Below, piece by piece: positions 18,921 to 27,199 of a DNA stretch of 64,000 nt. Within the stretch, counting starts at the first letter, position 1. Each line of letters opens with the position of its first letter. The stretch comes from Mucilaginibacter ginsenosidivorans (lineage in GTDB: Bacteria; Bacteroidota; Bacteroidia; Sphingobacteriales; Sphingobacteriaceae), in contig NZ_CP042436.1 in assembly GCF_007971025.1 (NCBI RefSeq), positions 4,464,001 through 4,528,000 of the forward strand, in the 5' to 3' direction. Made by a program: the position numbers and the translations under genes. Below the pieces are notes generated by a model that was not told where the DNA came from, searched no databases, and saw only the letters and a list, made by a program, of their open reading frames with translations.

Positions 18921-20519
18921 ATGAAAGTAAGAAACATTAGACTACTGGCAACTATTACGGTAATAGGTGTGGCAGTAACCATTACTTCGTGTAAAAAGAA
19001 CTTGGTGCCCATAGGGCAGGTTACTACCGCGAGCGTTTACAAAGATTTCGGTAACTATCAGCAGGTATTGGCCAAGTTATACACGGCGTATGCATTAAGC
19101 GGGCAGCAGGGCCCGGCAGGCAATCCCGACATCGCCGGAATTGACGAAGGCTTTGGCAATTACCTGCGTGAATATTTTAATATGCAGGAGTTAACTACTG
19201 ACGAGGCGCAAATAGTGTGGAACGACGGAACCGTGCATACACTTCACGACATGACCTGGAATAACCAGTGCGAATTTATCCGTGCGATGTACGATCGTAT
19301 TTATTACGAAATTTCATTGGACAATGAATTTATCCGAAATACAACTGACGCCGAATTAGCTAAAAACGGCATTACCGGCAGCGATGCAACTACAGCAAAG
19401 CAATATCGCGCCGAAGCACGCTTCCTGCGGGCGTTAAGTTACTGGCATGCTATTGACCTTTTTGGCAATGTCCCATTTGTGACAGAAGCTGATAATGTAG
19501 GTGTGTTTTTTCCTAAACAGGCATCGCGTACCGATGTTTTCAACTACATCGAAAGTGAATTGAAAGCTATTGATGGCGACCTGGGCGCTCCGCGTTTCTC
19601 TTACGGCCATGCCGATAAGGCGGTTGCATGGACGCTGCTTGCCAAACTATACCTGAATGCAAAAGTATATACTGGTACCGACCGCAGCGCTGATGCCGTT
19701 ACCTATGCAAGTAAAGTAATAACTGATGGTGGTTATACTTTAGAGCCACATTTCAAAGATCTGTTCCTTGCCGACAACAATACTTCTAACGAGATCATCT
19801 TCCCTATCGAGTCGGATGGCTTACACACTCAAGGCTATGGCGGGATGACTTACATCGTGCATGCATCGGTAGGCGGTAATATGAACAAAACTGATTACGG
19901 GATCGCCTCAGGTGGCTGGGCCGGCTTGCGCACTACGCCGCAATATGTGGCATTGTTTCCTGACCCAAGCGGTAACAGCGATAAGCGCGCTATGTTCTTT
20001 ACCGATGGCCAGAAATTGGATATTGCAGATGAGTACACTTTCAATGATGGTTATGCTATCACGAAATTTAAAAACGTAACCAAAGCAGGCGTAGCCGGCA
20101 GTGATCCAACCGGCACTTTTGTCGATACTGATTTCCCGATGTTCAGGTTGGCTGATGTTTACCTGATGTATGCCGAAGGTGTGTTACGCGGCGGTGGCGG
20201 CGATTTAGGCACAGCGCTTACTTATGTAAACATGGTACGTACCAGGGCATACGATGGCGATGTTTCGGGCGATATTACTGCCGGACAATTGACTCTGCCG
20301 TTCATCCTGGATGAAAGGGGCCGTGAGCTTTTGTTTGAAGGCCATCGCAGAACTGACCTTATCCGCTTCAATAAATTTACTTCCGGTGATTATACCTGGC
20401 AATGGAAAGGCGCGACTCATAACGGTACTGGTGTTGAAGACTACCGCAACCTGATGCCGATACCATCAACAGATATTATTAACAACCCTACCTTGAAGCA
20501 AAATCCTGGTTATAATTGA
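18921..20519 (+). CDS. susD: SusD/RagB-family outer-membrane lipoprotein
   Basis: 532 residues with a lipoprotein signal (..VTITSCKKN). Characteristic SusD features are the early FGNYQQVLAKLYTAYAL, the TPR-like RAEARFLRALSYWHAIDLFG followed by VPFVTE, and the C-terminal ILDERGRELLFEGHRRTDLIRF. It forms the lid of the SusC transporter and binds oligosaccharide at the cell surface. It starts 25 bases after susC. Confidence 0.96.
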   Translation: MKVRNIRLLATITVIGVAVTITSCKKNLVPIGQVTTASVYKDFGNYQQVLAKLYTAYALSGQQGPAGNPDIAGIDEGFGNYLREYFNMQELTTDEAQIVWNDGTVHTLHDMTWNNQCEFIRAMYDRIYYEISLDNEFIRNTTDAELAKNGITGSDATTAKQYRAEARFLRALSYWHAIDLFGNVPFVTEADNVGVFFPKQASRTDVFNYIESELKAIDGDLGAPRFSYGHADKAVAWTLLAKLYLNAKVYTGTDRSADAVTYASKVITDGGYTLEPHFKDLFLADNNTSNEIIFPIESDGLHTQGYGGMTYIVHASVGGNMNKTDYGIASGGWAGLRTTPQYVALFPDPSGNSDKRAMFFTDGQKLDIADEYTFNDGYAITKFKNVTKAGVAGSDPTGTFVDTDFPMFRLADVYLMYAEGVLRGGGGDLGTALTYVNMVRTRAYDGDVSGDITAGQLTLPFILDERGRELLFEGHRRTDLIRFNKFTSGDYTWQWKGATHNGTGVEDYRNLMPIPSTDIINNPTLKQNPGYN

Positions 20520-20563
20520 TTTGACCCATAAATAGGTAAGTGTTTTAAATTAAAAGAGATAAA

Positions 20564-21583
20564 ATGAAAACATTATTAACGAAACTTTTAGCCATCGGCA
20601 GCATTGCGCTGCTGATGCTGCCTTCGTGCAAAAAAGATGAGAAAAAGGTGTACGCGACAAATGTAGCTACGTCAGGGTTACAGGCATCATCTACTACGCT
20701 TGTACTGACCAAGGCCGACCTGACAAAAACAGCGGTGACCTTTAACCTTACCCAGGCCGATTTTGGCTATTCGGCGGCTATCAAAAATGTACTGCAGATA
20801 GACGCACCCGATGACAACTTTGCGAATCCGAAAGAATTTAATATTAGCGGCAAAGTTACTACGCAGGCTTTCACAACCCTCGATTTTAATAATTTAGTAT
20901 TGGCATTGAATTTACCAACCGGCGTTGCATCACCCGTTCAGGCACGTATTAAATCGTCAATAAGCGCTACAGTTGCTCCGGTATATTCAAATGTGGTTTC
21001 ACTTACTGTTACACCGTTTGCTTTAACAGCATTTGTGTATGTCCCCGGAGCTTACCAGGGCTGGAACCCCGCAGCTGCGGACAGTTTAGAATCTGCGACA
21101 GGTAACGGCGTTTATACCGGTGTGATCAACTTTACCGGAGGCGACCTGAATTTCAAGATCACTTCCAACAGAGACTGGAACCATACAAACTATGGCGATG
21201 CCGGTGGTGGAACGGTAAGCGGCTCTGGGGGTAATCTTTTAGCCCCAGCAGGCGGCAATATACAGATTAACTTAGATCTCAACGCGAACACCATCGTAAT
21301 GACTCCTGTTCAGTGGAGCATCATCGGCGATGCCACACCAGGAGGTTGGGGAGGCGATACCGATATGCAGTTTGACAATGCTCACCAAATGTGGGTAGTG
21401 ACTGCAAACCTTACCGCTGGAGGTAATATCAAATTCCGTTTGAACCATGACTGGGGAACTAATCTTGGTGGGTCCGACGGTACTTTATCTCTCAACGGAG
21501 CAAACATACCTATTGCTGCAGATGGTAGCTACAAGATCACACTTGATGTGAATGCAAATACTTACACTATTACTAAACAATAA
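20564..21583 (+). CDS. susE: SusE-family surface glycan-binding lipoprotein
   Basis: 339 residues with lipoprotein signal (LLMLPSCKKD). The N-terminal domain (about 30-160) is the SusE domain (STTLVLTKADLTKTAVTF). Two C-terminal units have the SusE/F starch-binding fold with matching YVPGAYQGWNPAAADSL and IIGDATPGGWGGDTDM segments and aromatic residues suited to stacking on alpha-glucans. Third gene of the operon, 44 bases after susD and followed by a strong terminator. Starch or maltodextrin is the most likely ligand by family, but no glycoside hydrolase is encoded nearby. Confidence 0.88.
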   Translation: MKTLLTKLLAIGSIALLMLPSCKKDEKKVYATNVATSGLQASSTTLVLTKADLTKTAVTFNLTQADFGYSAAIKNVLQIDAPDDNFANPKEFNISGKVTTQAFTTLDFNNLVLALNLPTGVASPVQARIKSSISATVAPVYSNVVSLTVTPFALTAFVYVPGAYQGWNPAAADSLESATGNGVYTGVINFTGGDLNFKITSNRDWNHTNYGDAGGGTVSGSGGNLLAPAGGNIQINLDLNANTIVMTPVQWSIIGDATPGGWGGDTDMQFDNAHQMWVVTANLTAGGNIKFRLNHDWGTNLGGSDGTLSLNGANIPIAADGSYKITLDVNANTYTITKQ

Positions 21584-21612
21584 GATAATAACAGAGAGTT
21601 GATTGATTGAAG

Positions 21613-21644
21613 CCCGTTCCCGGTTATACCGGGGCGGGTTTTTT
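21613..21644 (+). terminator. Intrinsic terminator of the susCDE operon
   Basis: CCCGTTCCCGGT and ACCGGGGCGGG pair around TAT with one bulged T, followed by TTTTTT (21639-21644). It lies 29 bases after the susE stop. Confidence 0.88.
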
Positions 21645-21691
21645 GTTTGAACACAACTGCAGGATTTGCAAGATTACGGATGCTAAATGAA

Positions 21692-21725
21692 AAGGCTCCT
21701 GAAGTTTTAAAACAACGGGAGCCTT
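21692..21725 (-). terminator. Terminator of citrate synthase
   Basis: AAGGCTCC (21692-21699) pairs with GGAGCCTT (21718-21725) around an 18-base loop. On the minus strand the stem is followed by TTTTCATTT. It lies 39 bases past the leftward gltA stop codon. Confidence 0.7.
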
Positions 21726-21764
21726 CTTTGAGAATTTAATCGGTTATGACCGATATAAACCAGG

Positions 21765-23051
21765 TTATCTGCTTTTTATATCCACGTACTCCCTGTTCAC
21801 CTTGCCTACATATATTTGGCGCGGGCGGCCGATAGGCTCTTTGTGTTCTTTCATTTCTTTCCACTGCGCTATCCAGCCCGGCAGCCGGCCAAGGGCAAAC
21901 AAAACGGTAAACATGTCTGTCGGGAAGCCCAGTGCACGATAGATAATGCCTGAATAAAAATCCACGTTCGGGTACAGTTTACGCTCGATAAAGTAATTGT
22001 CTTTTAAGGCTACCTCTTCCAGCTTTTTGGCTATCTCCAGCACCTCATCATCTATACCTAATTTTTCGAGGATATCATCACAGGCCTTTTTAATGATCTT
22101 TGCACGCGGATCGAAATTCTTATAAACCCGGTGACCGAAGCCCATCAGGCGGAAAGTATCATTCTTGTCTTTGGCTTTTTTGATCCATTTATCGGTGTCT
22201 CCCCCATCTTCTTTTATCTTTTCCAGCATTTCTATCACAGCCTGGTTCGCCCCGCCATGCAGCGGCCCCCAAAGGGCCGATATACCTGCCGACACCGACG
22301 CGTAAATGTTCGACTCCGACGATCCTACGATCCGTACGGTCGAAGTAGAACAATTCTGCTCATGATCGGCATGCAGGATAAGCAGTGTATTCATGGCGCT
22401 TACAATAACCGGATCTATCTCGATCTCTTCTGTGCGCTGACCAAAGGTCATGTGCAGAAAATTGGTTACGTAATCATATTTGTTACGGGGATATATAAAG
22501 GGATGCCCAAGCGATTTTTTATATATCCACGAAACTATCGTCGCCATTTTTCCCAGCATCTTGATGATGCTCAGGTCGAGTTCGGCTTCGCTTTGGTTCG
22601 ATTTTAACGACTCCGGGTAAAATGCCGACAGTGAACACACCAGCGACGATAATTGCCCCATTGGGTGTGATTTTGACGGAAAACCATCAAAAAACTTCTT
22701 CATATCCTCGTGCACCAGTGTGTGGCGGCTGATATGAAGCTGGAAATCGGCCAATTGCTTTTCGGTAGGCAATTCGCCATAAATAAGCAGGTAAGCCACC
22801 TCTATAAAACTTGACTTTGAAGCAAGCTGCTCAATAGGGTAACCGCGATATTTTAGCACACCAAGCTCGCCATCCAAAAATGTAATGGCGCTTTGCGTGG
22901 CACCGGTATTTTTATAACCAATATCGAGCGTTACATAACCCGTCTGATCGCGCAGCTTTGAAATATCGATGGCTTTTTCGCCTTCGGTTCCTTCAATAAC
23001 CGGGAAATCATAGGTCTTATCTCCTATTTTTAATTGTGCAGTTTCCGACAT
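21765..23051 (-). CDS. gltA: Citrate synthase
   Basis: 428 residues, the usual length of the type II bacterial enzyme. It condenses acetyl-CoA and oxaloacetate in the TCA cycle. Conserved parts seen: LDGELGVLKYRGYPIEQLA, the HADHEQNCSTSTVR segment, the catalytic His in GPLHGGANQAV, and GFGHRVYKNFDPRAK with the substrate-binding His and catalytic Asp. Monocistronic, with its own promoter core and terminator. Confidence 0.97.
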   Translation of the reverse strand: MSETAQLKIGDKTYDFPVIEGTEGEKAIDISKLRDQTGYVTLDIGYKNTGATQSAITFLDGELGVLKYRGYPIEQLASKSSFIEVAYLLIYGELPTEKQLADFQLHISRHTLVHEDMKKFFDGFPSKSHPMGQLSSLVCSLSAFYPESLKSNQSEAELDLSIIKMLGKMATIVSWIYKKSLGHPFIYPRNKYDYVTNFLHMTFGQRTEEIEIDPVIVSAMNTLLILHADHEQNCSTSTVRIVGSSESNIYASVSAGISALWGPLHGGANQAVIEMLEKIKEDGGDTDKWIKKAKDKNDTFRLMGFGHRVYKNFDPRAKIIKKACDDILEKLGIDDEVLEIAKKLEEVALKDNYFIERKLYPNVDFYSGIIYRALGFPTDMFTVLFALGRLPGWIAQWKEMKEHKEPIGRPRQIYVGKVNREYVDIKSR

Positions 23052-23071
23052 AGATGTTTTCTTTAGCGTAG

Positions 23072-23079
23072 CAAATGTA
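23072..23079 (-). promoter_or_regulatory. Promoter -7 element of gltA
   Basis: On the minus strand TACATTTG matches the Bacteroidota -7 consensus TAnnTTTG exactly, 20 bases upstream of the start codon. No clear -33 TTTG at the usual distance. Confidence 0.5.
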
Positions 23080-23150
23080 AATAAATCCGTGTTATATAAG
23101 GGCCGGCAAGGTTTACAATTTGTAAAAAAGTTGATTGAATAACATGGATG

Positions 23151-23226
23151 GTCGGAAAATTCGCATAAGTCCGAAAGTCAGCCAGTAACGTTATTGCAAA
23201 CAAACTTCCGGACTTAGTAACGTTCG
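23151..23226. repeat. Dispersed GGACTTATGC-type repeat between gltA and the ABC permease
   Basis: 23151-23181 matches the reverse complement of 30905-30935 at 28 of 31 bases, with a shared 20-mer CTGACTTTCGGACTTATGCG. A second, inverted piece CTTCCGGACTTAG lies at 23205-23217. The pattern has an approximate 7-base period (units like ATAAGTC, CGAAAGT). Confidence 0.75.
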
Positions 23227-23228
23227 GA

Positions 23229-24476
23229 TCAATTGGACCTTATGGCCTCGACAGGATCGAGCCTTGAAGCCGAATAAGCCGGGATAATGCCCGAAATGAT
23301 GCCTATACCAATGGATGTGGACATACCAAGAATTATATTGCCGATATCCAGTACCACTTTAATGTCCACTGCGGCTTGCACGGCCATGGTGCCAAGATAA
23401 ACCAGGCCCAGCCCGATCACTCCGCCCAGCAGGCAAAGTACAATAGCCTCTATCAGGAACTGAAGTAATATGAAATAGTTTTTTGCACCAAGCGACTTTT
23501 GTATACCAATGATATTGGTACGCTCCTTTACCGAAACAAACATGATATTGGCTATACCGAATCCGCCTACCAGCAGCGAGAAGCCCCCGATTATCCACCC
23601 GGCTGTGTTAAGCACGCCGAATATCTGGTCGAGCTGGTTTGAAATAAGTGTTGCCCTGTTCAGCGAAAAATTATCTTCCTGCCCGGGCTGTATACGTCTT
23701 ATGGATCGCATCAAACCCTCCAGTTCGCTTTCAACATCCAGGTCGGTCAAACCCGGCTTTCCTTTAACAATAATGGTGGGCTGATATTGATTGGCCTGCA
23801 CATCTATTACGTCCCTGGCAAAATTAAGAGGCACCAATACCGCGTTATCGTCCGAATTGCCAAACAGGTCCTTACCTTCCTTGGCAAATACACCGATCAC
23901 CGTAACATAACGCCCCATAACCTTTATCTGCTTACCGATGGGACTGCCCGACGGAAAGAGGTTGGTAGCGATATCGTAGCCGATAAGCGCAACAGGCGCC
24001 CCGGTACGCGAGTCGATCTCGGTAAAATAGCGGCCCTCGCTGAGGTCAAAGTTCCAAACTTTATCATGATCTTGTGTCACCGCGTTTATCTGCGCCCCTT
24101 CGGCTGTGTGATCCTGGTATTTAATCGTGCGGTCGCCGATGCCGATTTCATAACTAATAGCGGCGGCTGTCTGGCTGCGGCGCTGCAACTGGTCGAAATC
24201 CCTCAGTTTGGGATCGGGGCGCTGCAGATACTTCCACCACGGGAAATCATCGCCGCCTATCCATGGCCATTTTTGCACATAAACGCTATTACCGCCAAGC
24301 TTATTGACGCTTTTTTGAAGATTGGCCCGCAGCGTGTCAACGGCCGATAATACACCAATTACTGTAAAAATACCGATGGTAACCCCCAGCAGCGACAACA
24401 GGGTGCGCAGTTTATTTTGCCTTAAGGCATCAAATGCAAAACGGAAGCTTTCCCGCGAGAGTTTTAAAATGATCAT
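23229..24476 (-). CDS. MacB/FtsX-type ABC transporter permease
   Basis: 415 residues: an N-terminal membrane helix after KLRTLLSLLGVTIGIFTVIG, a large periplasmic MacB_PCD domain (about 45-270), and three C-terminal helices of the FtsX fold with VKERTNIIGIQKSLGAK and the terminal GIIPAYSASRLDPVEAIR. Such permeases serve in efflux or lipoprotein/peptide export and need a separate ATPase; the LolD/MacB-type ATPase at 30101 is the nearest candidate but is not linked. Single gene here. Confidence 0.9.
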   Translation of the reverse strand: MIILKLSRESFRFAFDALRQNKLRTLLSLLGVTIGIFTVIGVLSAVDTLRANLQKSVNKLGGNSVYVQKWPWIGGDDFPWWKYLQRPDPKLRDFDQLQRRSQTAAAISYEIGIGDRTIKYQDHTAEGAQINAVTQDHDKVWNFDLSEGRYFTEIDSRTGAPVALIGYDIATNLFPSGSPIGKQIKVMGRYVTVIGVFAKEGKDLFGNSDDNAVLVPLNFARDVIDVQANQYQPTIIVKGKPGLTDLDVESELEGLMRSIRRIQPGQEDNFSLNRATLISNQLDQIFGVLNTAGWIIGGFSLLVGGFGIANIMFVSVKERTNIIGIQKSLGAKNYFILLQFLIEAIVLCLLGGVIGLGLVYLGTMAVQAAVDIKVVLDIGNIILGMSTSIGIGIISGIIPAYSASRLDPVEAIRSN

Positions 24477-24482
24477 AGAGTC

Positions 24483-24712
24483 AGTATTACACCGATTTTA
24501 TTTTGATTACACCGATCATGATCCTGGCATGACGGTATATTTATTGTAAATCAAATTTGAAAAAATGCTGTTACTTGTTTAGACGATAGGTGACTAATTA
24601 AGTTACACAAGTATATACTTTAAGTTTTTAATAACAGTTTTAAAAAAATACGGTGTAATCAATACCAGCGTAATCAGTGCAATCCTTTAAAAAATAATCG
24701 GCGCAATCGTAA
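24483..24712. repeat. Inverted arms of GATTACACC-type repeats upstream of queA
   Basis: The left arm (24483-24520) has GATTACACCGAT and ATTACACCGATT; the right arm (24651-24709) carries the complement (CGGTGTAATC, GCGTAATCAGTGCAATC, GGCGCAATCG). On one strand the right arm reads as units GATTGCACT, GATTACGCT, GATTACACC, about a 9-base period. It occupies most of the 280-base divergent gap. Confidence 0.6.
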
Positions 24713-24722
24713 AAAATATTCG

Positions 24723-24730
24723 TACATTTG
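24723..24730 (+). promoter_or_regulatory. Promoter -7 element of queA
   Basis: TACATTTG, an exact match to TAnnTTTG, 26 bases upstream of the queA ATG. No convincing -33 element. Confidence 0.5.
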
Positions 24731-24756
24731 CGCCCTAAAAATCCATTAGATAAAGC

Positions 24757-25806
24757 ATGAAATTATCTCAATTTAAATTCAATCTCCCCGATTCATTAAT
24801 TGCACACACACCTGCCGGCACACGGGACGAAGCGCGCCTGATGGTATTACACAAGGATTCTGGTAAAATTGAGCATAAAATATTCAGGGATGTGCTGGAT
24901 TATTTTGATGATAAGGATGTAATGATCCTGAACAACACCAAGGTATTCCCTGCCCGCATGTACGGTAATAAAGAAAAGACCGGTGCAACCATCGAAGTAT
25001 TCCTGTTAAGGGAGCTTAATAAAGAATTGCGCCTGTGGGACGTATTGGTTGATCCCGCACGTAAAATACGCGTAGGCAATAAACTTTATTTTGGCGACGA
25101 CGACCTGCTGATAGCCGAAGTTGTGGACAATACCACCTCGCGCGGCCGCACCATCCGCTTCCTGTTCGACGGGACGGATGAAGAATTCCGCCGTAATGTT
25201 GAGATACTCGGCGAAACACCGCTGCCAAAATACATCAAGCGCAAAGCTACTCCCGAAGATAAGGAACGCTATCAAACTATATTTGCCAAGCACGAAGGTG
25301 CTGTCGCGGCGCCCACCGCCGGTTTGCACTTTAGCCGCGAGCTGATGAAACGCCTTGAATTGAAAGGTGTCGAATTTGCCGAAGTCACACTGCATGTCGG
25401 CCTGGGAACTTTCCGCCCGGTTGAGGTGGAGGACCTCACCAAGCATAAAATGGACTCGGAACAATTTATTATCGAGCAAAAGCAGGCTGATATTGTAAAC
25501 CGTGGCATCGAGGCAAAAAAACGCATCTGTGCTGTTGGCACCACTTCTATGCGGGCCATTGAGTCGGCAGTGTCGGCCAGCAAAACTTTGAAGCCGGCTA
25601 ACGACTGGACCAGCAAGTTCATTTTCCCGCCGTACGACTTCAGCATCGCAAACTCGATGATCACCAACTTCCACACCCCTGAGTCGACTTTATTGATGAT
25701 GGTTTGTGCATTCGGCGGTTACGAAAATGTAATGCATGCTTATGAAGTTGCTGTGAAAGAGAAATACCGCTTTTACAGCTATGGCGATGCCATGCTGATG
25801 ATTTAA
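24757..25806 (+). CDS. queA: S-adenosylmethionine:tRNA ribosyltransferase-isomerase
   Basis: 349 residues; makes epoxyqueuosine in tRNA from the preQ1 base using the ribosyl group of SAM. Conserved blocks seen: MKLSQFKFNLPDSLIAHTPA, MILNNTKVFPARMYG, AAPTAGLHFSRELM, EVTLHVGLGTFRPV, and TNFHTPESTLLMMVCAFGG. The companion enzyme of the same pathway, tgt, lies at 59659. Followed closely by ispD through a repeat-bearing spacer. Confidence 0.96.
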   Translation: MKLSQFKFNLPDSLIAHTPAGTRDEARLMVLHKDSGKIEHKIFRDVLDYFDDKDVMILNNTKVFPARMYGNKEKTGATIEVFLLRELNKELRLWDVLVDPARKIRVGNKLYFGDDDLLIAEVVDNTTSRGRTIRFLFDGTDEEFRRNVEILGETPLPKYIKRKATPEDKERYQTIFAKHEGAVAAPTAGLHFSRELMKRLELKGVEFAEVTLHVGLGTFRPVEVEDLTKHKMDSEQFIIEQKQADIVNRGIEAKKRICAVGTTSMRAIESAVSASKTLKPANDWTSKFIFPPYDFSIANSMITNFHTPESTLLMMVCAFGGYENVMHAYEVAVKEKYRFYSYGDAMLMI

Positions 25807-25808
25807 TA

Positions 25809-25917
25809 AGATTTGAGCTATTAGATGTGGGATTTGATTTTATCTGAATCTCGATTACAAATGAGGCTATTATGAGCGATCCGAATCTCACATCTCAAAT
25901 CCAGAATCCCAAATCCA
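25809..25917. repeat. Inverted period-7 arrays spanning the queA-ispD boundary
   Basis: Left arm 25809-25857 in 7-base units: AGATTTG, AGCTATT, AGATGTG, GGATTTG, ATTTTAT, CTGAATC, TCGATTA. Right arm 25883-25917: GAATCTC, ACATCTC, AAATCCA, GAATCCC, AAATCCA. The arms are mutually complementary (GGGATTTG / CAAATCC type). The right arm lies inside ispD codons 4-16. Confidence 0.8.
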
Positions 25918-26582
25918 AACACTACGCCATTATCGTGGCCGGCGGGTCGGGCACCCGCATGCGGTCCTCGGTTCCCAAACAGTACCTGCTATTGAATGGC
26001 ATTCCCCTGCTAATGCATACCATCAATGCATTTAATGCGTGTGCAACAAAGCCGGGCATTATTTTAGTACTGCACCCCGAATCGCACGATTACTGGAACC
26101 AATTGTGTAAAGAGCATAATTTCACGGTTCCGCACCAATTGGTAAGCGGTGGCGAAACACGCTTCCACTCGGTAAGGAACGGTATAAATATGATAGAGGA
26201 CGACGATGCTATTGTCGCCATTCACGATGCAGTAAGGCCGCTGGTGACCTGTGCCATCATTGACGAATCGTATGAATGCGCGGAAAAGTATGGCAACGCC
26301 ATTGTTGCGGTTAAAAGCCGCGATTCGGTAAGGCAGATCAGGGACAACCGATCACAAAGCCTCAACCGCGATAATATTTACCTTATCCAAACCCCGCAAA
26401 CCTTCCAGGCCGCGCAGTTAAAAAATGCCTACAAACAGGTTTACCAGGAAAGCTTTACCGACGACGCCAGCGTCGTAGAACAAACGGGCGTTAATATCAA
26501 CCTGATAGGCGGCAGCCACCAGAATATCAAGATAACTTTTCCCGAAGATATTGCTATTGCGGAGTTCCTTTTAAAACAATAG
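25872..26582 (+). CDS. ispD: 2-C-methyl-D-erythritol 4-phosphate cytidylyltransferase
   Basis: 236 residues; third step of the non-mevalonate isoprenoid pathway. Nucleotide-binding loop IIVAGGSGTRM followed by SVPKQYLLLNG, then IHDAVRPLV and YLIQTPQTFQ. The first 15 residues (MSDPNLTSQIQNPKS) are an extension not typical of the family and are encoded by a period-7 repeat; no later Met precedes the catalytic loop, so this start must be used unless a non-standard codon serves. Confidence 0.94.
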   Translation: MSDPNLTSQIQNPKSKHYAIIVAGGSGTRMRSSVPKQYLLLNGIPLLMHTINAFNACATKPGIILVLHPESHDYWNQLCKEHNFTVPHQLVSGGETRFHSVRNGINMIEDDDAIVAIHDAVRPLVTCAIIDESYECAEKYGNAIVAVKSRDSVRQIRDNRSQSLNRDNIYLIQTPQTFQAAQLKNAYKQVYQESFTDDASVVEQTGVNINLIGGSHQNIKITFPEDIAIAEFLLKQ

Positions 26583-26611
26583 CCACTCCCCTTTCGAGGA
26601 ATGGCTATTAT
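26579..26611. terminator. Hairpin after ispD
   Basis: AATAGCCA (26579-26586) and TGGCTATT pair, extended by TCC/GGA, directly over the ispD stop codon. It lies between convergent genes and has only a weak T tract. Confidence 0.5.
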
Positions 26612-26631
26612 AAAGCTCAGGGCAGAACCGG

Positions 26632-26778
26632 TCAGGCCCGCCTGATGACGCCAAGCAGTAACGCGATAATGGCAATAACCAAAAGCACGTGTATTATGCC
26701 GCCGGCCGAATAAGCAAAAAATCCTATTGCCCAACCTATTATCAGGATAACGGCAATGATGTATAGTAAACCTCTCAT
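26632..26778 (-). CDS. Small lmo0937-type membrane protein (48 aa)
   Basis: Start taken at the ATG giving MRGLLYIIAVILIIGWAIG. Two hydrophobic helices separated by AYSAGGIIHVLL, then a short basic end (GVIRRA). This is the pattern of the tiny 'lmo0937 family' membrane proteins widespread in Bacteroidota and often stress-induced. A longer frame from 26832 exists, but its extra residues are not membrane-like. Confidence 0.75.
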   Translation of the reverse strand: MRGLLYIIAVILIIGWAIGFFAYSAGGIIHVLLVIAIIALLLGVIRRA

Positions 26779-26848
26779 AGTATAAATGTTTTGATTAGAT
26801 AATGTTTTTATCATAAACTCAAAACATTCCAAAAGGTTTTATAAAACA

Positions 26849-26871
26849 AAAAGCCCCGAAAGTTCAGGGCT
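26849..26871 (-). terminator. Terminator of the DUF2795 gene
   Basis: AGCCC (26852-26856) pairs with GGGCT (26867-26871); on the minus strand the stem ends in TTTTTG. It lies 21 bases beyond the leftward stop codon. Confidence 0.7.
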
Positions 26872-26891
26872 CCTGTAGTTATGCCGGGATA

Positions 26892-27113
26892 TTAGTATTC
26901 GTCTTCGTTGAAGAAGAAGTCGTCTTTTGTTGGGTAATCAGGCCATATTTCCTCAATATTCTCATACGGCTCACCGTCGTCTTCCAGTGCCTGCAGGTTT
27001 TCAATAACCTCGACGGGCGCTCCCGAACGGATAGCATAATCGATCAATTCATCCTTTGTTGCCGGCCATGGAGCATCTTCGAGGTGTGATGCTAATTCAA
27101 GTGTCCAATACAT
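26892..27113 (-). CDS. DUF2795 small protein
   Basis: 73 residues, acidic. MYWTLELASHLEDAPWPATKDELIDYAIRSGAP contains the 'L-D-PWPATK-ELI-YA-R-GAP' pattern of DUF2795, highly conserved in Bacteroidota, with an Asp/Glu/Tyr-rich tail (IEEIWPDYPTKDDFFFNEDEY). The function is unknown. It has its own promoter and terminator, consistent with strong independent expression. Confidence 0.85.
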   Translation of the reverse strand: MYWTLELASHLEDAPWPATKDELIDYAIRSGAPVEVIENLQALEDDGEPYENIEEIWPDYPTKDDFFFNEDEY

Positions 27114-27149
27114 ATATTTAAATCTATAAGGTTATATTTTAAATTTTGG

Positions 27150-27182
27150 CAAAAGTATAATATTTTTAAATTGATTATCAAA
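27150..27182 (-). promoter_or_regulatory. Promoter of the DUF2795 gene
   Basis: Minus strand: -33 TTTG (complement of 27179-27182), 21-base spacer, -7 TACTTTTG (complement of 27150-27157), matching the Bacteroidota consensus. Transcription would begin about 30 bases before the ATG. Confidence 0.65.
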
Positions 27183-27199
27183 TAATTTTTTCCAAAAAT

